Shown here piece after piece: positions 20,808 through 30,851 of a stretch of DNA of 52,293 nucleotides. The position numbers and the translations under genes are program-made. Source of the stretch: UBA8914 sp034002905 (GTDB taxonomy: Bacteria; Pseudomonadota; Alphaproteobacteria; UBA9219). The notes under the pieces are model-generated. The model searched no databases. It was not told the origin of the DNA and worked only from the letters and a program-made list of their open reading frames with translations. Location of the stretch: contig JAVEZQ010000013.1 of assembly GCA_034002905.1 (NCBI GenBank), forward strand, positions 1 to 52,293, in the 5' to 3' direction. How positions within the stretch are numbered: position 1 is the first letter of the stretch; each line of letters opens with the position of its first letter.

Positions 20808-22124
20808 TTATGGATCGAGGATTTCTGCGGGTTCTGGCCGAATTACTTTCGCTTCAGCTTTACTTTCAGGATTTTTTTTCACAATTCGGCCGTCCTTAAC
20901 CCTGAAAACGACCAAGCCCCGCTGAACCAACAGGAAAAGTGCCCCAAGAATGCTGCTATAGCCGACCCCCTCAAGCCCAAAGAGGGGAACAAACAATAAA
21001 TTCCCCCCCACGGCAGGAATCAGGAATAGAAGACTGCCAACCCACAAAGGCTTGTCCTCATGGCGGGCATAAAGGACATAGTAAAGCGTATCGGCGTTGC
21101 CGCGAATCCATATCCCCAAAAGCATCAACCACAGCGTTACCGCTTCTTGTTGAAACTCCGGCTTATTGAACAACACCCCGGAATACGGGATCACAATGCC
21201 GGTCACCACCACCAAGAAAAACACAAAGAGGGAAACCTGCCACGCCAGATCGCGCGCTTCACGCCAAAACGCAGTCTCGTCTTGCTCATGATGATGTCGA
21301 ATCATTTTGGGATAAGAGAAAGAATAAATGCCGCTTTGCGTAAGAGACAAGAGAGCTGTTGCAAAGGAACCGTAATAAGTAATCACGCCGACATCGCTGA
21401 TTGTCATAAAGGAGGAAACGACAAAGCGATCTACACTGTAGGATAGCGTCGCACATACGGTTCCAATCCATATAGGGAAACAGCCTATGACGGATTTTTT
21501 TATCCATACCCAATCGATCGGTTCGTGCAAAACGGCACGAAAAGGATAGTGGCGATAGGCCCAAAACGTCATCACAACGCCTAAAAAGGCCCCAAAACCC
21601 CATATAAACAGAATCGTCGGCACATTGCGCGTGGAAGGAAAAAGAAGCCCGATAACAACAACCAATATCCCCCAAAGGCCGGAGCGCACGAAAAAAAGAA
21701 AAGTGGAAAGAACCGGCTTGCCAAGCGAGATCAGATTGTTTGTCATCGCATTGCCAGTACATTCAAAAACGGAAATAATAAAAATACTCAACAGCCACTT
21801 TGCCGCGACAAGGTTCATAAGACCCATCCCCAGCAAAACCAGCGCAAGAAAAATATAATTGAACCCCAAAAAGACGAGCTGATCACGCATCAGCCGCACG
21901 CCCTCCTGTAGAGGGGCCTTGATCAGGTCCCGTCCAACAACATAATCCAAACGAACACCGAGGAGCGTTGTCGAGATCATGACGGCTGAAAAGACAAGGC
22001 CGTAGAGCCCCAAATCCTCAAGCCCCAGATAACGCCCCATAAACAATGTCAAAAGAAGCTTGGCCGCGAGAGACGCCACGCGCAACAGCACATTAAAAAT
22101 TTGTCTGGCAACTTGGTTCTTCAC
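20808..22124 (-). CDS. Polysaccharide flippase (Wzx/MATE-like, MOP superfamily)
   Basis: A 438-residue polytopic membrane protein with about twelve hydrophobic segments. The N-terminal stretch ASLAAKLLLTLFMGRYLG is typical of Wzx-type flippases that move undecaprenyl-linked repeat units to the periplasm. The C-terminal 25 residues are charged and cytoplasmic. It is divergent from the GT4 gene across about 100 nt. With two Wzy-like proteins and a Wzc-like kinase it makes the locus a complete Wzx/Wzy pathway. Confidence 0.88.
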   Translation of the reverse strand: MKNQVARQIFNVLLRVASLAAKLLLTLFMGRYLGLEDLGLYGLVFSAVMISTTLLGVRLDYVVGRDLIKAPLQEGVRLMRDQLVFLGFNYIFLALVLLGMGLMNLVAAKWLLSIFIISVFECTGNAMTNNLISLGKPVLSTFLFFVRSGLWGILVVVIGLLFPSTRNVPTILFIWGFGAFLGVVMTFWAYRHYPFRAVLHEPIDWVWIKKSVIGCFPIWIGTVCATLSYSVDRFVVSSFMTISDVGVITYYGSFATALLSLTQSGIYSFSYPKMIRHHHEQDETAFWREARDLAWQVSLFVFFLVVVTGIVIPYSGVLFNKPEFQQEAVTLWLMLLGIWIRGNADTLYYVLYARHEDKPLWVGSLLFLIPAVGGNLLFVPLFGLEGVGYSSILGALFLLVQRGLVVFRVKDGRIVKKNPESKAEAKVIRPEPAEILDP

Positions 22125-22226
22125 TTTATGCCCCTTGCGCGGCTATCAATTACATCTTAACGTTGCAAGCCTAGCATGCCACCCTAGACGGAGAAAAGGC
22201 CGCTGAAAGAGAAAGCTGGGGATTCC

Positions 22227-23357
22227 GTGAAAAAAGTTCTCTTTTTCCTATCTGACTTTCAAAGCGGAGGGACAGAATGGTTTGCCCTCCATCTGGCGCG
22301 TGGCCTCAAACGGCTCGGCTACACCCCCTCCTTCCTCGTGACCCGTGATTTTGGCGAGCTCGCGCCTTTGATTAAGAATGAATTTGAAACCTATCTTCTT
22401 GATGGCCAAGGCTATGGTCTGCTCAAGATATTCAGAACCGTTCCCGCCGCCACACGATATATCCGCCAACAACGGCCAGATATTCTTATTAGCGGTCTGC
22501 CCATCCTGAATGCTGCCGCCGTTATCGCTTTAGGTCTGGCACGCGTCCCGACCAAGCTCATCGCCGTCGAACATATGCGTTTGATCCCCGATACCTCGCA
22601 TGGGCTAAAGGCTGCCTTGAAATATAGCGTTAAAAAAATCCTGACACGCTTTGTCCACGCACGGGCCAAACGTATTGTTTGTGTGTCCCAGACGGTCTGG
22701 CGCGATATTGAACTGGCCACCGGATTTCCCAGAGATAAAACCATCTTGATCCACAATCCTGTGGTTCCGGAAAATATCGAACAGCTTGCCAATGATCCGC
22801 CCGATTCTGTCTTGTCCGGTTATATATCCTGTGGCAAACCCCTCATCCTTTCGATAGGCCGTCTTCTTCCTGTCAAGGATCACAAAACGCTTATCCGCGC
22901 CTTTGCGATTGTGCGCAGGTCTGTCGACGCGCGCCTCATTATTCTTGGCGAAGGGGATGAACGCGACACCTTAAGCACACTGATACAGGAACTTGGTCTG
23001 GAGAATGACATTTGCCTACGGGGCACTGTCGAAAACATTTACCCCTACCTCAAACACAGCAAACTGCTCGTCCTGCCATCAAAGCAGGAAGCTTTCGGCA
23101 ATGTGCTTGTCGAAGCGCTGTCCTGTGGTGTGCCTGTCGTCAGTACAGATTGTGGCGGGCCACGAGAGATTTTGGAAAAGGAGTGTTTTGGCCGCCTTGT
23201 TCCGGTTCAAGATCCAGCAGCTATGGCGCGCGCGATCCTTGAAACGCTCGAAACCGTTTGTGACAGAGAAGAGCTTATCGCTAGAGGCAAACTCTTTTCC
23301 GTCACAGCCGCAGCGCATGCCTATCACGACCTTATACAGTCGCTTGAGAAGGATTGA
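22227..23357 (+). CDS. Glycosyltransferase family 4
   Basis: A cytoplasmic GT-B transferase of 376 residues that adds a sugar to the growing lipid-linked repeat unit. The N-terminus carries the glycine-rich FQSGGTEWFALHLARGL. The C-terminal half has SIGRLLPVKDHKTLIRAF (about 210-227), the LRGTVENIYPYL region, and the donor-binding EAFGNVLVEALSCGVPVVST with the EX7E glutamates. It begins with GTG, spaced after GAAAGCTGGGG. Its end overlaps the convergent polymerase gene by 26 nt. Confidence 0.92.
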   Translation: MKKVLFFLSDFQSGGTEWFALHLARGLKRLGYTPSFLVTRDFGELAPLIKNEFETYLLDGQGYGLLKIFRTVPAATRYIRQQRPDILISGLPILNAAAVIALGLARVPTKLIAVEHMRLIPDTSHGLKAALKYSVKKILTRFVHARAKRIVCVSQTVWRDIELATGFPRDKTILIHNPVVPENIEQLANDPPDSVLSGYISCGKPLILSIGRLLPVKDHKTLIRAFAIVRRSVDARLIILGEGDERDTLSTLIQELGLENDICLRGTVENIYPYLKHSKLLVLPSKQEAFGNVLVEALSCGVPVVSTDCGGPREILEKECFGRLVPVQDPAAMARAILETLETVCDREELIARGKLFSVTAAAHAYHDLIQSLEKD

Positions 23358-24741
23358 TTATTGATCGAATGTGCTTACGCGTGTCATACAAATACCGACA
23401 GGCGAGCCCCATGTTAACCCAGATCATTGGGCTGCGGACACTATCACAGGGCACCCCCGCAAGCAGCACACAAAAACAGCTCATGATCAACGGATAGGCC
23501 GGAAAGGGCAGCTCCCCCGTGAGTTTGCGATAGATCATCGTTTGGGTCAAAAGCTGCCATGCCAGCCACAGCCACACACCGACCCACATCACAAGACCCA
23601 ACAATCCCATATCCGCGGCAAACCGTGCATAGACAGAGAAGCTCGCAGGCCACCCCCCAGCTTCATTCATAAGCCAATAGCGGATTTCCCAACTGTAGTA
23701 CCCCCAAGAGGGCATGAATTCTTTGATATGAAAGGCGTACTGGCCAAAACCAAAACCAAATATAGGCTGTTCCGCAAACATCCGGAAGGCGGCGGTCATT
23801 GACGCCAAACGTGTGAGATTTGATACGCGGTCGCCGACAATAACATTATAAATGAGTTGGTCGTAGTACAAGACAAGCAAGGCCAAAATCAAAGGAAAGG
23901 CTATCAACGTGACGATAATGACCGGCGCGAGCATTTTATCAGGGTCACGGCTCGCAACCTTAGGAAGCAGAAAAAACCACAACACCAGAAAAACAGAAAC
24001 AAGGCCCGCAATCACGACCAGACTTGTCCGTGCTTCGGAAAGAAGGATCATGCCACTCAGAACAAGCCAAATCGCCGCAAAGGCAATGCGCTTTGCCCCA
24101 CGTGAAAACATAACAGCCGACAAGACCCACGGCCACATATATCCCGCAGTATTGGCAAAGTCCGGTGGCTCAAAAGCTACAGAACGTAAACGAGGGTCCC
24201 ACTCCAGAACTGGAAATTCGCTAGAGTAGACAAGGGAAGCCAAGGCATGAAAAACGCCACTCATCCCCCCTGTCCATCGCATGATCATTTCAAAAAACGA
24301 AAAAAACGCACAGACGATTACGCTTGCCGCGATCGGATTCACGATCAATTTATCCCATGATTTAAGCGTCGCAACGAAATAGGTCAGAAACGCAATCGAA
24401 AAGCCAAAGAGAACCAGTATGGTTGAGGATATATATTTCTCAAGTCCCGTTCTTCCCATAAAAACAGACGAAGTAATGCTTGTAACATTCGGCAAAAAGG
24501 ACAACGCGATGACACCCATGACGATCATCATAATTTGGGGCAAGGCGTAAATCTTTCTATCCGTACGAACGGGATCTCCCGCCTGTCGGAAGTAAAAGAG
24601 CACTGGCAAAACAGACAGCACAAGCAAAAGCAAAAACACATGAGCCGAAAGCTCATGTTGGCTTTCCCCCAAGAACGGCAGGCCTGCTATACTGGTAAAA
24701 GGAAGAAAGAAAAGAGCAAGCTGGAACAGGAAAGGGATCAT
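23332..24741 (-). CDS. Second O-antigen ligase/polymerase family protein (Wzy-like)
   Basis: A 469-residue membrane protein with about ten to twelve hydrophobic segments. The large loop contains IFGFGFGQYAFHIKEFMPSWG (about 335), resembling the Wzy_C region. The ATG at 24741 overlaps the TGA of the glycosidase gene by four nt (ATGA), so it is the last gene of the five-gene assembly operon. It is likely the repeat-unit polymerase, since it is co-transcribed with the priming enzyme; the protein at 12.8 kb would then be the alternative. Confidence 0.82.
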   Translation of the reverse strand: MIPFLFQLALFFLPFTSIAGLPFLGESQHELSAHVFLLLLVLSVLPVLFYFRQAGDPVRTDRKIYALPQIMMIVMGVIALSFLPNVTSITSSVFMGRTGLEKYISSTILVLFGFSIAFLTYFVATLKSWDKLIVNPIAASVIVCAFFSFFEMIMRWTGGMSGVFHALASLVYSSEFPVLEWDPRLRSVAFEPPDFANTAGYMWPWVLSAVMFSRGAKRIAFAAIWLVLSGMILLSEARTSLVVIAGLVSVFLVLWFFLLPKVASRDPDKMLAPVIIVTLIAFPLILALLVLYYDQLIYNVIVGDRVSNLTRLASMTAAFRMFAEQPIFGFGFGQYAFHIKEFMPSWGYYSWEIRYWLMNEAGGWPASFSVYARFAADMGLLGLVMWVGVWLWLAWQLLTQTMIYRKLTGELPFPAYPLIMSCFCVLLAGVPCDSVRSPMIWVNMGLACRYLYDTRKHIRSIINPSQATV

Positions 24742-26051
24742 TTCACAACCCTGTAGTGAACCGCCGTAATATCCGGCACTGTGGCGCCACAATCCACTCT
24801 TTGCGGCATGGTTGTCAACCTAATCTCTTGCCCACGGATTGCCCCCTCTTCACAACGGATCATCAGATTCGTATCTCCCTGTGGGTCCGACGTCCAATAA
24901 ACCAAAGAATGCCCCTTCACTGGATGCTGCAGCCAAAGGACATAGTCCTCGGGATTGCCAACCTCCAGACGCTTTTCGAGTTTTGCGCCAACCAGCGGGG
25001 GAAGAAAGGATTTAAGCGTCAGATAGGCCTCCTTTGGACGTCGACGACGATCCAGAAGGCCGAAATGGGCCTCGGGATCATTCGCGCCGTCGCGCGAATC
25101 TCGCCATTCATACCAAATGGACAGAGGCACGCCATGCAGCGTGTTAAGCAGATAGGTTCTCAAAAGATACGCAGCTTGTTCATATTCCGTAACCTCTGTC
25201 GTGGGAAAGCCCCACTCGGTCGAAAGAAAAGACAGGTTTTTTCTTCCTGTGGGCGTTTGCGCCGCGATAAAGGCTCGAAACTTTTCATAGGCGGCGCCAA
25301 CCGTTTCCGGTGGGGTTTCACGATCACGATAGGGATGCACCGACAGCGCATCAAAGCAATCAGCCACGGTTGATTTCAGAATTGCGGTCATGAAGCCCGG
25401 TATTAACGCCCCCCAATGTCCAGGCGTTTCAGCTGTTGCGGGACCGACAATGCGGACAGAGGGCTCGACTTTACGCATCGCCCAACACGCCTCATTAGCA
25501 AGCGCTGCATAATCATTTGCATTGGCCTTCGGGGCCCAGAATATATCCTGATCCGGTTCATTCCATATTTCCCAGACAATATCCGTTGCGCCAAAATGCC
25601 GGACGGCCTCCGCCGCATAACGGGCAAAGGCAGCGCGTGCCGCGTCATCCGCAGGTGCCGGATTGATTGTGCCCTCGCTGACAATTTCATTACCTTTAAG
25701 CGCTATTGTTCCGGTGTAATCGGGGTGCCCCGCACCAAGAACGATGACCGCCTTAAGTCCGGCTTCACGCATTTTCTGGACAAACCGATCAAAATAGCTC
25801 CAATCAAAACGATCCCGAGATTGCTCAACAGCATACCACGGCATCACAAAACGAACGTAACCAAGCCCCGCGTCTCGCATCATTCGGAGTTCGTCTGTTG
25901 CAACGTCTCCTTCTTTAACTTGCACCCCGTACCCCTCCCCGACAACGGGGGAAAGCCAGGCGACATCCTTTTGCCCTTGTGCAAAACAAGTCGTGGAAAT
26001 CAAGCCAAGAACAACAATCAAGCTGATCCACAAAAGTTGTAACTTATGCAT
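24738..26051 (-). CDS. PslG-like glycoside hydrolase (GH39 / cellulase clan)
   Basis: A secreted 437-residue TIM-barrel glycosidase. A signal peptide (LQLLWISLIVVLGLISTTCFA) is followed by the clan GH-A catalytic glutamates: the acid/base in WEIWNEPD (about E164) and the nucleophile in STEWGFP (about E279). In Pseudomonas, PslG trims the Psl polysaccharide in the periplasm, and a similar role in releasing or editing the polymer is inferred. The ATG at 26051 overlaps the previous stop (TAATG). A C-terminal beta domain follows the barrel. Confidence 0.85.
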   Translation of the reverse strand: MHKLQLLWISLIVVLGLISTTCFAQGQKDVAWLSPVVGEGYGVQVKEGDVATDELRMMRDAGLGYVRFVMPWYAVEQSRDRFDWSYFDRFVQKMREAGLKAVIVLGAGHPDYTGTIALKGNEIVSEGTINPAPADDAARAAFARYAAEAVRHFGATDIVWEIWNEPDQDIFWAPKANANDYAALANEACWAMRKVEPSVRIVGPATAETPGHWGALIPGFMTAILKSTVADCFDALSVHPYRDRETPPETVGAAYEKFRAFIAAQTPTGRKNLSFLSTEWGFPTTEVTEYEQAAYLLRTYLLNTLHGVPLSIWYEWRDSRDGANDPEAHFGLLDRRRRPKEAYLTLKSFLPPLVGAKLEKRLEVGNPEDYVLWLQHPVKGHSLVYWTSDPQGDTNLMIRCEEGAIRGQEIRLTTMPQRVDCGATVPDITAVHYRVVK

Positions 26052-26980
26052 TACGCACCCAATTCCTTCTTCAGATAGTCGGCTATACCGCTTTGCCTGA
26101 TTATAACAGGCCACATCAGCGGCGAAGGGTCAAAGCTTTGATTGTCGGACCAAGAAATATCGTCCGGCACATTGCGAAAGATATCATGGGCGGGGCCCCA
26201 CAAACTTTGAATGCCATAGGCCTGTGCCGTGAGCCGCGATTGCGGCTGTTCATTACTCAGTATGCGCAAGCCCAAGGCACCGTACTCCAGCATTTTTGTC
26301 GGCGTTTGCATGAGGTGGGGCCGATGCGTCGGAAAATAATTGACCGCAGCTTTCGCCCGCACAATTTCCTCGAACAACTGTTCCTGTGGCATCTTGCCGC
26401 GAAAGACTATATTCGCATGCTTGTCATAAGCTTGACGGATTGCCACTTCAGGTTCCCCGTACAGATACAAAGTCTTTCTGTTTCCAAACCGGCGAAGAAA
26501 ACTTTCAAACATCTGTTCGCTTCGGCGCTCGGACGACATCACACCAATATAACAGAAATCACAAAGCGGCTCGCCCGATCCAGCAGCCCGTCGATGGCTC
26601 AAGATACTCTCGGGAACCCCCATGGGCAAAAGAAGACCGGGGACACCGTCCGTAAAGCCCATCGCATCGCGAATTGCTTCATTTTGAAAAATCCTAAGAC
26701 TCGGTTTGGCGTTGCGCCAACGCTTCATCCTGTCCTTCAACAGACCGAGCCGCCCGACAGAAAGAGACCGATAATCATGGATGACAACCTTAGCCAAAAT
26801 TGGTGCGGGGTAATACCCCATCATCAGCCAACAAACTGACTCTGCCAAATCATTCTTTGTCGCCAGCTGATCGGGGAAAAGGTCTTCGACTTCATAGTCG
26901 GAAGCAAAAAACCGCTTATAGGCATCTATTTCGGGATAAGCCGCTTTGCCTTCATGAACGAAATAGATGTGGCGCCGCAT
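26051..26980 (-). CDS. Glycosyltransferase, GT-B-like
   Basis: A 309-residue cytoplasmic protein whose C-terminal half reads like a GT4/GT1 donor-binding domain: DFCYIGVMSSERRSEQ (about 145), IVFRGKMPQEQLFEEI (about 210) and TKMLEYGALGLRILSNEQ (about 250-267), where the ExG-type loop sits. The N-terminal half is short and divergent, so the acceptor cannot be guessed. It is packed between the GNAT gene (five-nt gap) and the glycosidase gene (overlap). Confidence 0.75.
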   Translation of the reverse strand: MRRHIYFVHEGKAAYPEIDAYKRFFASDYEVEDLFPDQLATKNDLAESVCWLMMGYYPAPILAKVVIHDYRSLSVGRLGLLKDRMKRWRNAKPSLRIFQNEAIRDAMGFTDGVPGLLLPMGVPESILSHRRAAGSGEPLCDFCYIGVMSSERRSEQMFESFLRRFGNRKTLYLYGEPEVAIRQAYDKHANIVFRGKMPQEQLFEEIVRAKAAVNYFPTHRPHLMQTPTKMLEYGALGLRILSNEQPQSRLTAQAYGIQSLWGPAHDIFRNVPDDISWSDNQSFDPSPLMWPVIIRQSGIADYLKKELGA

Positions 26981-26985
26981 CGTCT

Positions 26986-28041
26986 TTATCCCCTTTCGTG
27001 ACTTCGCCGGTATCTCAGCACAAGCCGATACAAAAAGGAAAGGATTTGCCCATGGAGAGTCCTTGGGTAGAGGTAAACATGTGTTATCCGGCCTTTTTTT
27101 GTAAACCTTGTTTTGTACTCTTCGGCCCCTTCGGAAAAATTGCTTTCTTCATAGCCATGCTCGGCCGCCCAAATAATGGCCTCCCATGAAAGGTAAAAGC
27201 CCGGCCTGTACCGCGAAGCAGAGCGGTCAATGGCTAGTGTATGGCCATAAACAACCTTTCCCTCGATAAAATTGAGGGAAGCCCCCAAAATCTTTCCATC
27301 CCGTTCCATCCAATACATTAGCATCTTGCCGCTTTCGGCGGCGAGCTTGATGATCTCTCGATAAAAATCAAATACACCCTTCTGCCGAAAAACGCCTCTC
27401 TTCCCACGAGCTTCAACCCATTTCATTTTTTGTTCCAACAAGAATTGAATGACGGGCTCAGGGGCCGGATATTCGCACGTATGTTCGACAGACATCGTCG
27501 GCTGCGCAAGTATTTCCTTGCGCGCCTTCCTTATGCGTCTTTGCGTATTACCGGAATGGATTGAGAGGAGCTCATCACGCGACAACCCTATATGCTCGAC
27601 GTGATAAACGATACTTTCTTCGATCCTTGTGCCACATCGCTGGAAAAAAGCATCCTCGGCTGTTCCGGCATGGATGTTCTTGACCTCGGCCAAATCATAA
27701 CAGGGACAAGCCAGAATATAACGCCACATTTCAGCAGCAAGTTCCGGGTTTTCCGCAAGAAAGGTACGATAATAATAGACCTCATGCCCCGCAAGCTTGA
27801 GGATACGCCCCCCTCCCTTTCGAACAAGACACAGGGGGATCACGCCCACAAGTCTGTCTTCATCACGGCAAACACAGACGAGAAGGCTTGCGCCCATTTT
27901 ACTGCCGATATGACGCCACCACACCATGATCCAATCATAGTCTGTAAAGGGGGCAGCCCCACATCGACGATGCAACTCGCGCCATTCGGACGCTAAGGCT
28001 TCAATCTCTGTTTTGCTTGCAAGAAGTGAAAAACGATACAT
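26986..28041 (-). CDS. GNAT/FemAB-like acyltransferase (BcsL/CelD-like)
   Basis: A 351-residue protein of the FemAB/Acetyltransf_6 type with two GNAT-fold halves. WMERDGKILGASLNFIEGKVV (about 245) and HLGYE-like YEESNFSEGAEEYKTRFTKK (about 310) match the C-terminal acyl-CoA or aminoacyl-binding part. Such enzymes occur in many exopolysaccharide loci and are thought to acylate sugars. The ATG at 28041 is preferred over an upstream GTG/TTG extension. It is the second gene of the assembly operon. Confidence 0.8.
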   Translation of the reverse strand: MYRFSLLASKTEIEALASEWRELHRRCGAAPFTDYDWIMVWWRHIGSKMGASLLVCVCRDEDRLVGVIPLCLVRKGGGRILKLAGHEVYYYRTFLAENPELAAEMWRYILACPCYDLAEVKNIHAGTAEDAFFQRCGTRIEESIVYHVEHIGLSRDELLSIHSGNTQRRIRKARKEILAQPTMSVEHTCEYPAPEPVIQFLLEQKMKWVEARGKRGVFRQKGVFDFYREIIKLAAESGKMLMYWMERDGKILGASLNFIEGKVVYGHTLAIDRSASRYRPGFYLSWEAIIWAAEHGYEESNFSEGAEEYKTRFTKKGRITHVYLYPRTLHGQILSFLYRLVLRYRRSHERG

Positions 28042-28088
28042 AAGACTCGTCGCTAACCTGAAAAAAACACCCCTCACCCACCAAGAAT

Positions 28089-29663
28089 CTAGTAGGCGCC
28101 CGTTCTATTTAAAACGACGGGGATTGTTTTACAAATGATGGCAATATCGTGCCAGAGCGACCAGTTGCGAACATACCAACAGTCCATATAGACACGGCGG
28201 TCAAAGGTTACATCATTGCGCCCACTGACCTGCCATAACCCTGTTAGTCCCGGACGAACACGGGTATAAAAATGAATGTCTTCCTTGTAACGCTCCGCTT
28301 GATCGGGAAAGATCGGACGGGGCCCGACAAGGCTCATATCGCCACGAAAAACATTAATAAGCTGGGGAAGCTCATCAATGCTCCATTTGCGGATAAAAGA
28401 TCCTACCCGCGTAATGCGAGGATCGTGGCGCAGCTTCTGGGTTGTCATCCACTCCTTGCGAGCTTGCGGATTTTCATTCAGGAGCCGTGTGAGAACCTCA
28501 TCGCCATTCATGACCATTGAGCGAAACTTCAGGCACATAAACCGCTTGCCGTTCAGACCCACTCGTTCTTGACCATAGAAAGCGCGGCCTCCATCACGGC
28601 GAATAAAAAGCGGCAGCAAAAGAAAAACCGGGGAAAGCGCAAGAAGCGCAAGGCCTGAACCGACAATGTCCATCAGCCGCTTCATGCTTCGAGGAATCGG
28701 GTTTTCAAGGCTGCTCAACGGTGACATCAAGGTAATGTCATAGTTGAAGAAGTAGTGGGTTCTCCCCCCCATGACAGGCAGGCGCGACATAGGCGGGGAA
28801 ACAGAGAACGGGATATCGGCACGCGATAAAGAGGCTAGGGCCTCTTCTGCCTGCCCCAGCTCCTTGCCATCCATAGCGATGACAACGTAATCCGCATTGA
28901 ACCGCTTACACAAATTATCCCAAGAATGATGGACCTGCTCCAAAAGCAGCGGAAGATTTTCAATTTGCACCACAACTTTATAGCCAAGCACGGGCTCAGA
29001 ACGCAGGGCCGCACGGCATTCATCTGCGGTTGCGCCAGATCCGACAAGAAGGGTGTTCACGCTCCAAAGACCGCGCCGATCCAAAGCACGCCGCGTCAGG
29101 CTGCGAAAAACGATCATCAAAACACCGGCAAAAACCCATGCAACAACAAGCCACAAACGGGAAAAATCTACTTTAGCGGCAAATTGAAAAAACCCATCCA
29201 AGATAACAGCAAAAGCACAAGCGGTTGCGACTTGCTCGACCTCAGACCAGAAGGGGCGCCTCAAGCGATAATGCCCTTTTGATGCCAGCCAGGTGATAAC
29301 ACCGGCGCCAATCACTGTGAACTGGGCCAACCGATACGCTTCAACAGGGGAAAAGTCGAAACCGCGCCCAAGGAGAAAATCATTCGCAATCACGGCCACG
29401 GCCCAAGACAGAACCAAGCCCACGATCAAAGCCGCGACGTCTGACAAAACAAACCAATGCAGAGCCTGCGCAGGATCAACGCGTCCACGTCCTTCGTCTT
29501 TCGCGACGGAACGCCCCTCGAAAGTGCCAACTTCTATTTCAGCTTTTAAAGCGGAAAGCTTGCGCTCAGCCTCAAAGACCGCCGGTTGCTCAGGATAGCC
29601 TTGGGGTTGAGCCGGCTTCTTGAAAGGTGCATAAACATGTTTTAAAGCATCACGAGGCGTCAC
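28089..29663 (-). CDS. Polyprenyl glycosylphosphotransferase (WbaP-like priming enzyme)
   Basis: Starts repeat-unit synthesis by moving a sugar-1-phosphate to undecaprenyl phosphate at the inner membrane. The 524-residue protein has several N-terminal membrane helices, a central CoA-binding-like region (LLVGSGATADECRAAL), a re-entrant helix near 340, and the catalytic C-terminal domain. That domain carries KFRSM, SIDELPQLINVFRGDMSLVG, PRP and RPGLTGLWQVSGR. The GTG at 29663, with AAAGG upstream, is chosen; a TTG at 29702 is less likely. It is the first gene of the assembly operon. Confidence 0.93.
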   Translation of the reverse strand: MTPRDALKHVYAPFKKPAQPQGYPEQPAVFEAERKLSALKAEIEVGTFEGRSVAKDEGRGRVDPAQALHWFVLSDVAALIVGLVLSWAVAVIANDFLLGRGFDFSPVEAYRLAQFTVIGAGVITWLASKGHYRLRRPFWSEVEQVATACAFAVILDGFFQFAAKVDFSRLWLVVAWVFAGVLMIVFRSLTRRALDRRGLWSVNTLLVGSGATADECRAALRSEPVLGYKVVVQIENLPLLLEQVHHSWDNLCKRFNADYVVIAMDGKELGQAEEALASLSRADIPFSVSPPMSRLPVMGGRTHYFFNYDITLMSPLSSLENPIPRSMKRLMDIVGSGLALLALSPVFLLLPLFIRRDGGRAFYGQERVGLNGKRFMCLKFRSMVMNGDEVLTRLLNENPQARKEWMTTQKLRHDPRITRVGSFIRKWSIDELPQLINVFRGDMSLVGPRPIFPDQAERYKEDIHFYTRVRPGLTGLWQVSGRNDVTFDRRVYMDCWYVRNWSLWHDIAIICKTIPVVLNRTGAY

Positions 29664-29868
29664 AACGAAAAACCTTTCTCTGAAGAACCAATTCCTTTGC
29701 AATCAATTGGAAGAACCTTCCCATATCAAGCCCGCACCAACATCCGAGCTTGTTAACCTTTCGTTCACAGTTTACCAAAAAAGCCCTCGGATAGACAGGA
29801 AAAATTACGAAACAATTAATTTCTTGGTTAGAGAGTATTAGTTTCTTAACCATTGTTGCGCTTATATC

Positions 29869-30765
29869 ATGATTATTCCTGAAGAATTAACTGGATGTTT
29901 CCCTTTCGCGCCTACGCTTGAACATGTTCAAATTCCTCAGCAATCTACCCATTACGAAACTTTTATCATGTCCCTGCTCAACTTATACAAAGTACGATTA
30001 AAGACTTATCTTTCGTTCTTTTTGTATAAAGGCTTTACCCGCCTTGCACGTTCAGGACTGGGACGACTCCCACAGGGCCCCCTTCTGGTCATCGCCCCGC
30101 ACCCGGACGACGAAACGCTTGGATGCGGTGCGCTCATTGCGCGCTACGTGGCGACCGGACACAAAGTTCGGATCATGATTGTTACGGATGGACGATATTC
30201 TTCTCCTTCAACCAAACTCTCCCCCGATGATATAGCGCGCCTGCGTCATCACGAGGCTCAAAACGCCATAAGAACGCTCGGCGTCCCCTCCTCCGAACTT
30301 GTTTTTCTGCCTTATCGAGACACAGAATCCAAAAATTATCTGTTGCAAATCGAGCATGACATCGCTTCCCAAATATGGCTCACGCACCCCGCTCTTATTG
30401 TATCCCCCTATGGCATAGATAGCCACGAAGACCACCGGGTCATTGCTCAGGCCGTGAACAATCTCATCCAAAAAGGAAAGGTTCCCTGTGCTGTTTGGAA
30501 TTATCCCATGTGGTTTTGGCCCAGACAAGCCATGCGTCACTTGCTCTCGCTCAAAAGAATACGGTCTCATATCATTGTTCCTGTAGACACGTACGGCACG
30601 TGCAAGAACACAGCGCTAGATGCTTACAAAACCCAGTTTGAAAACCTTACGGGGGAAGAAAACTGGCACATTCTTGACCCAAACATCCGAACACTGCATG
30701 TCTTGGATCATGAGCTTTTTTTCGAAATCTTCCAGCCAGCCTCTCTTTGCTCATCGGTAAGTTAG
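29869..30765 (+). CDS. PIG-L family deacetylase (LmbE-like)
   Basis: A zinc-dependent N-deacetylase fold of 298 residues. The zinc-binding motif is APHPDDETLGCG (His near 78), followed by VTDGRYSSPS and the HEDHR motif near 186. Substrates in the family are N-acetyl amino sugars, so it may deacetylate a sugar of the polysaccharide. The start is uncertain: the ATG at 29869 has no good ribosome-binding site and a later ATG (29968) is possible. It is divergent from the priming-enzyme gene, at the edge of the locus. Confidence 0.85.
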   Translation: MIIPEELTGCFPFAPTLEHVQIPQQSTHYETFIMSLLNLYKVRLKTYLSFFLYKGFTRLARSGLGRLPQGPLLVIAPHPDDETLGCGALIARYVATGHKVRIMIVTDGRYSSPSTKLSPDDIARLRHHEAQNAIRTLGVPSSELVFLPYRDTESKNYLLQIEHDIASQIWLTHPALIVSPYGIDSHEDHRVIAQAVNNLIQKGKVPCAVWNYPMWFWPRQAMRHLLSLKRIRSHIIVPVDTYGTCKNTALDAYKTQFENLTGEENWHILDPNIRTLHVLDHELFFEIFQPASLCSSVS

Positions 30766-30851
30766 CGTATTTCTTTTCTTGGTCTCTCATGCTAATAAGG
30801 AGACCCAACGAATCTTGCCCCCCCTCTCTCGCAGGATAATCTTGTCATTCA

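Noticed and set aside
12755..30765. An exosortase/PEP-CTERM-type polysaccharide system
   Set aside because: FemAB-like and PIG-L genes are present, but no exosortase or PEP-CTERM motif proteins are seen in the window.
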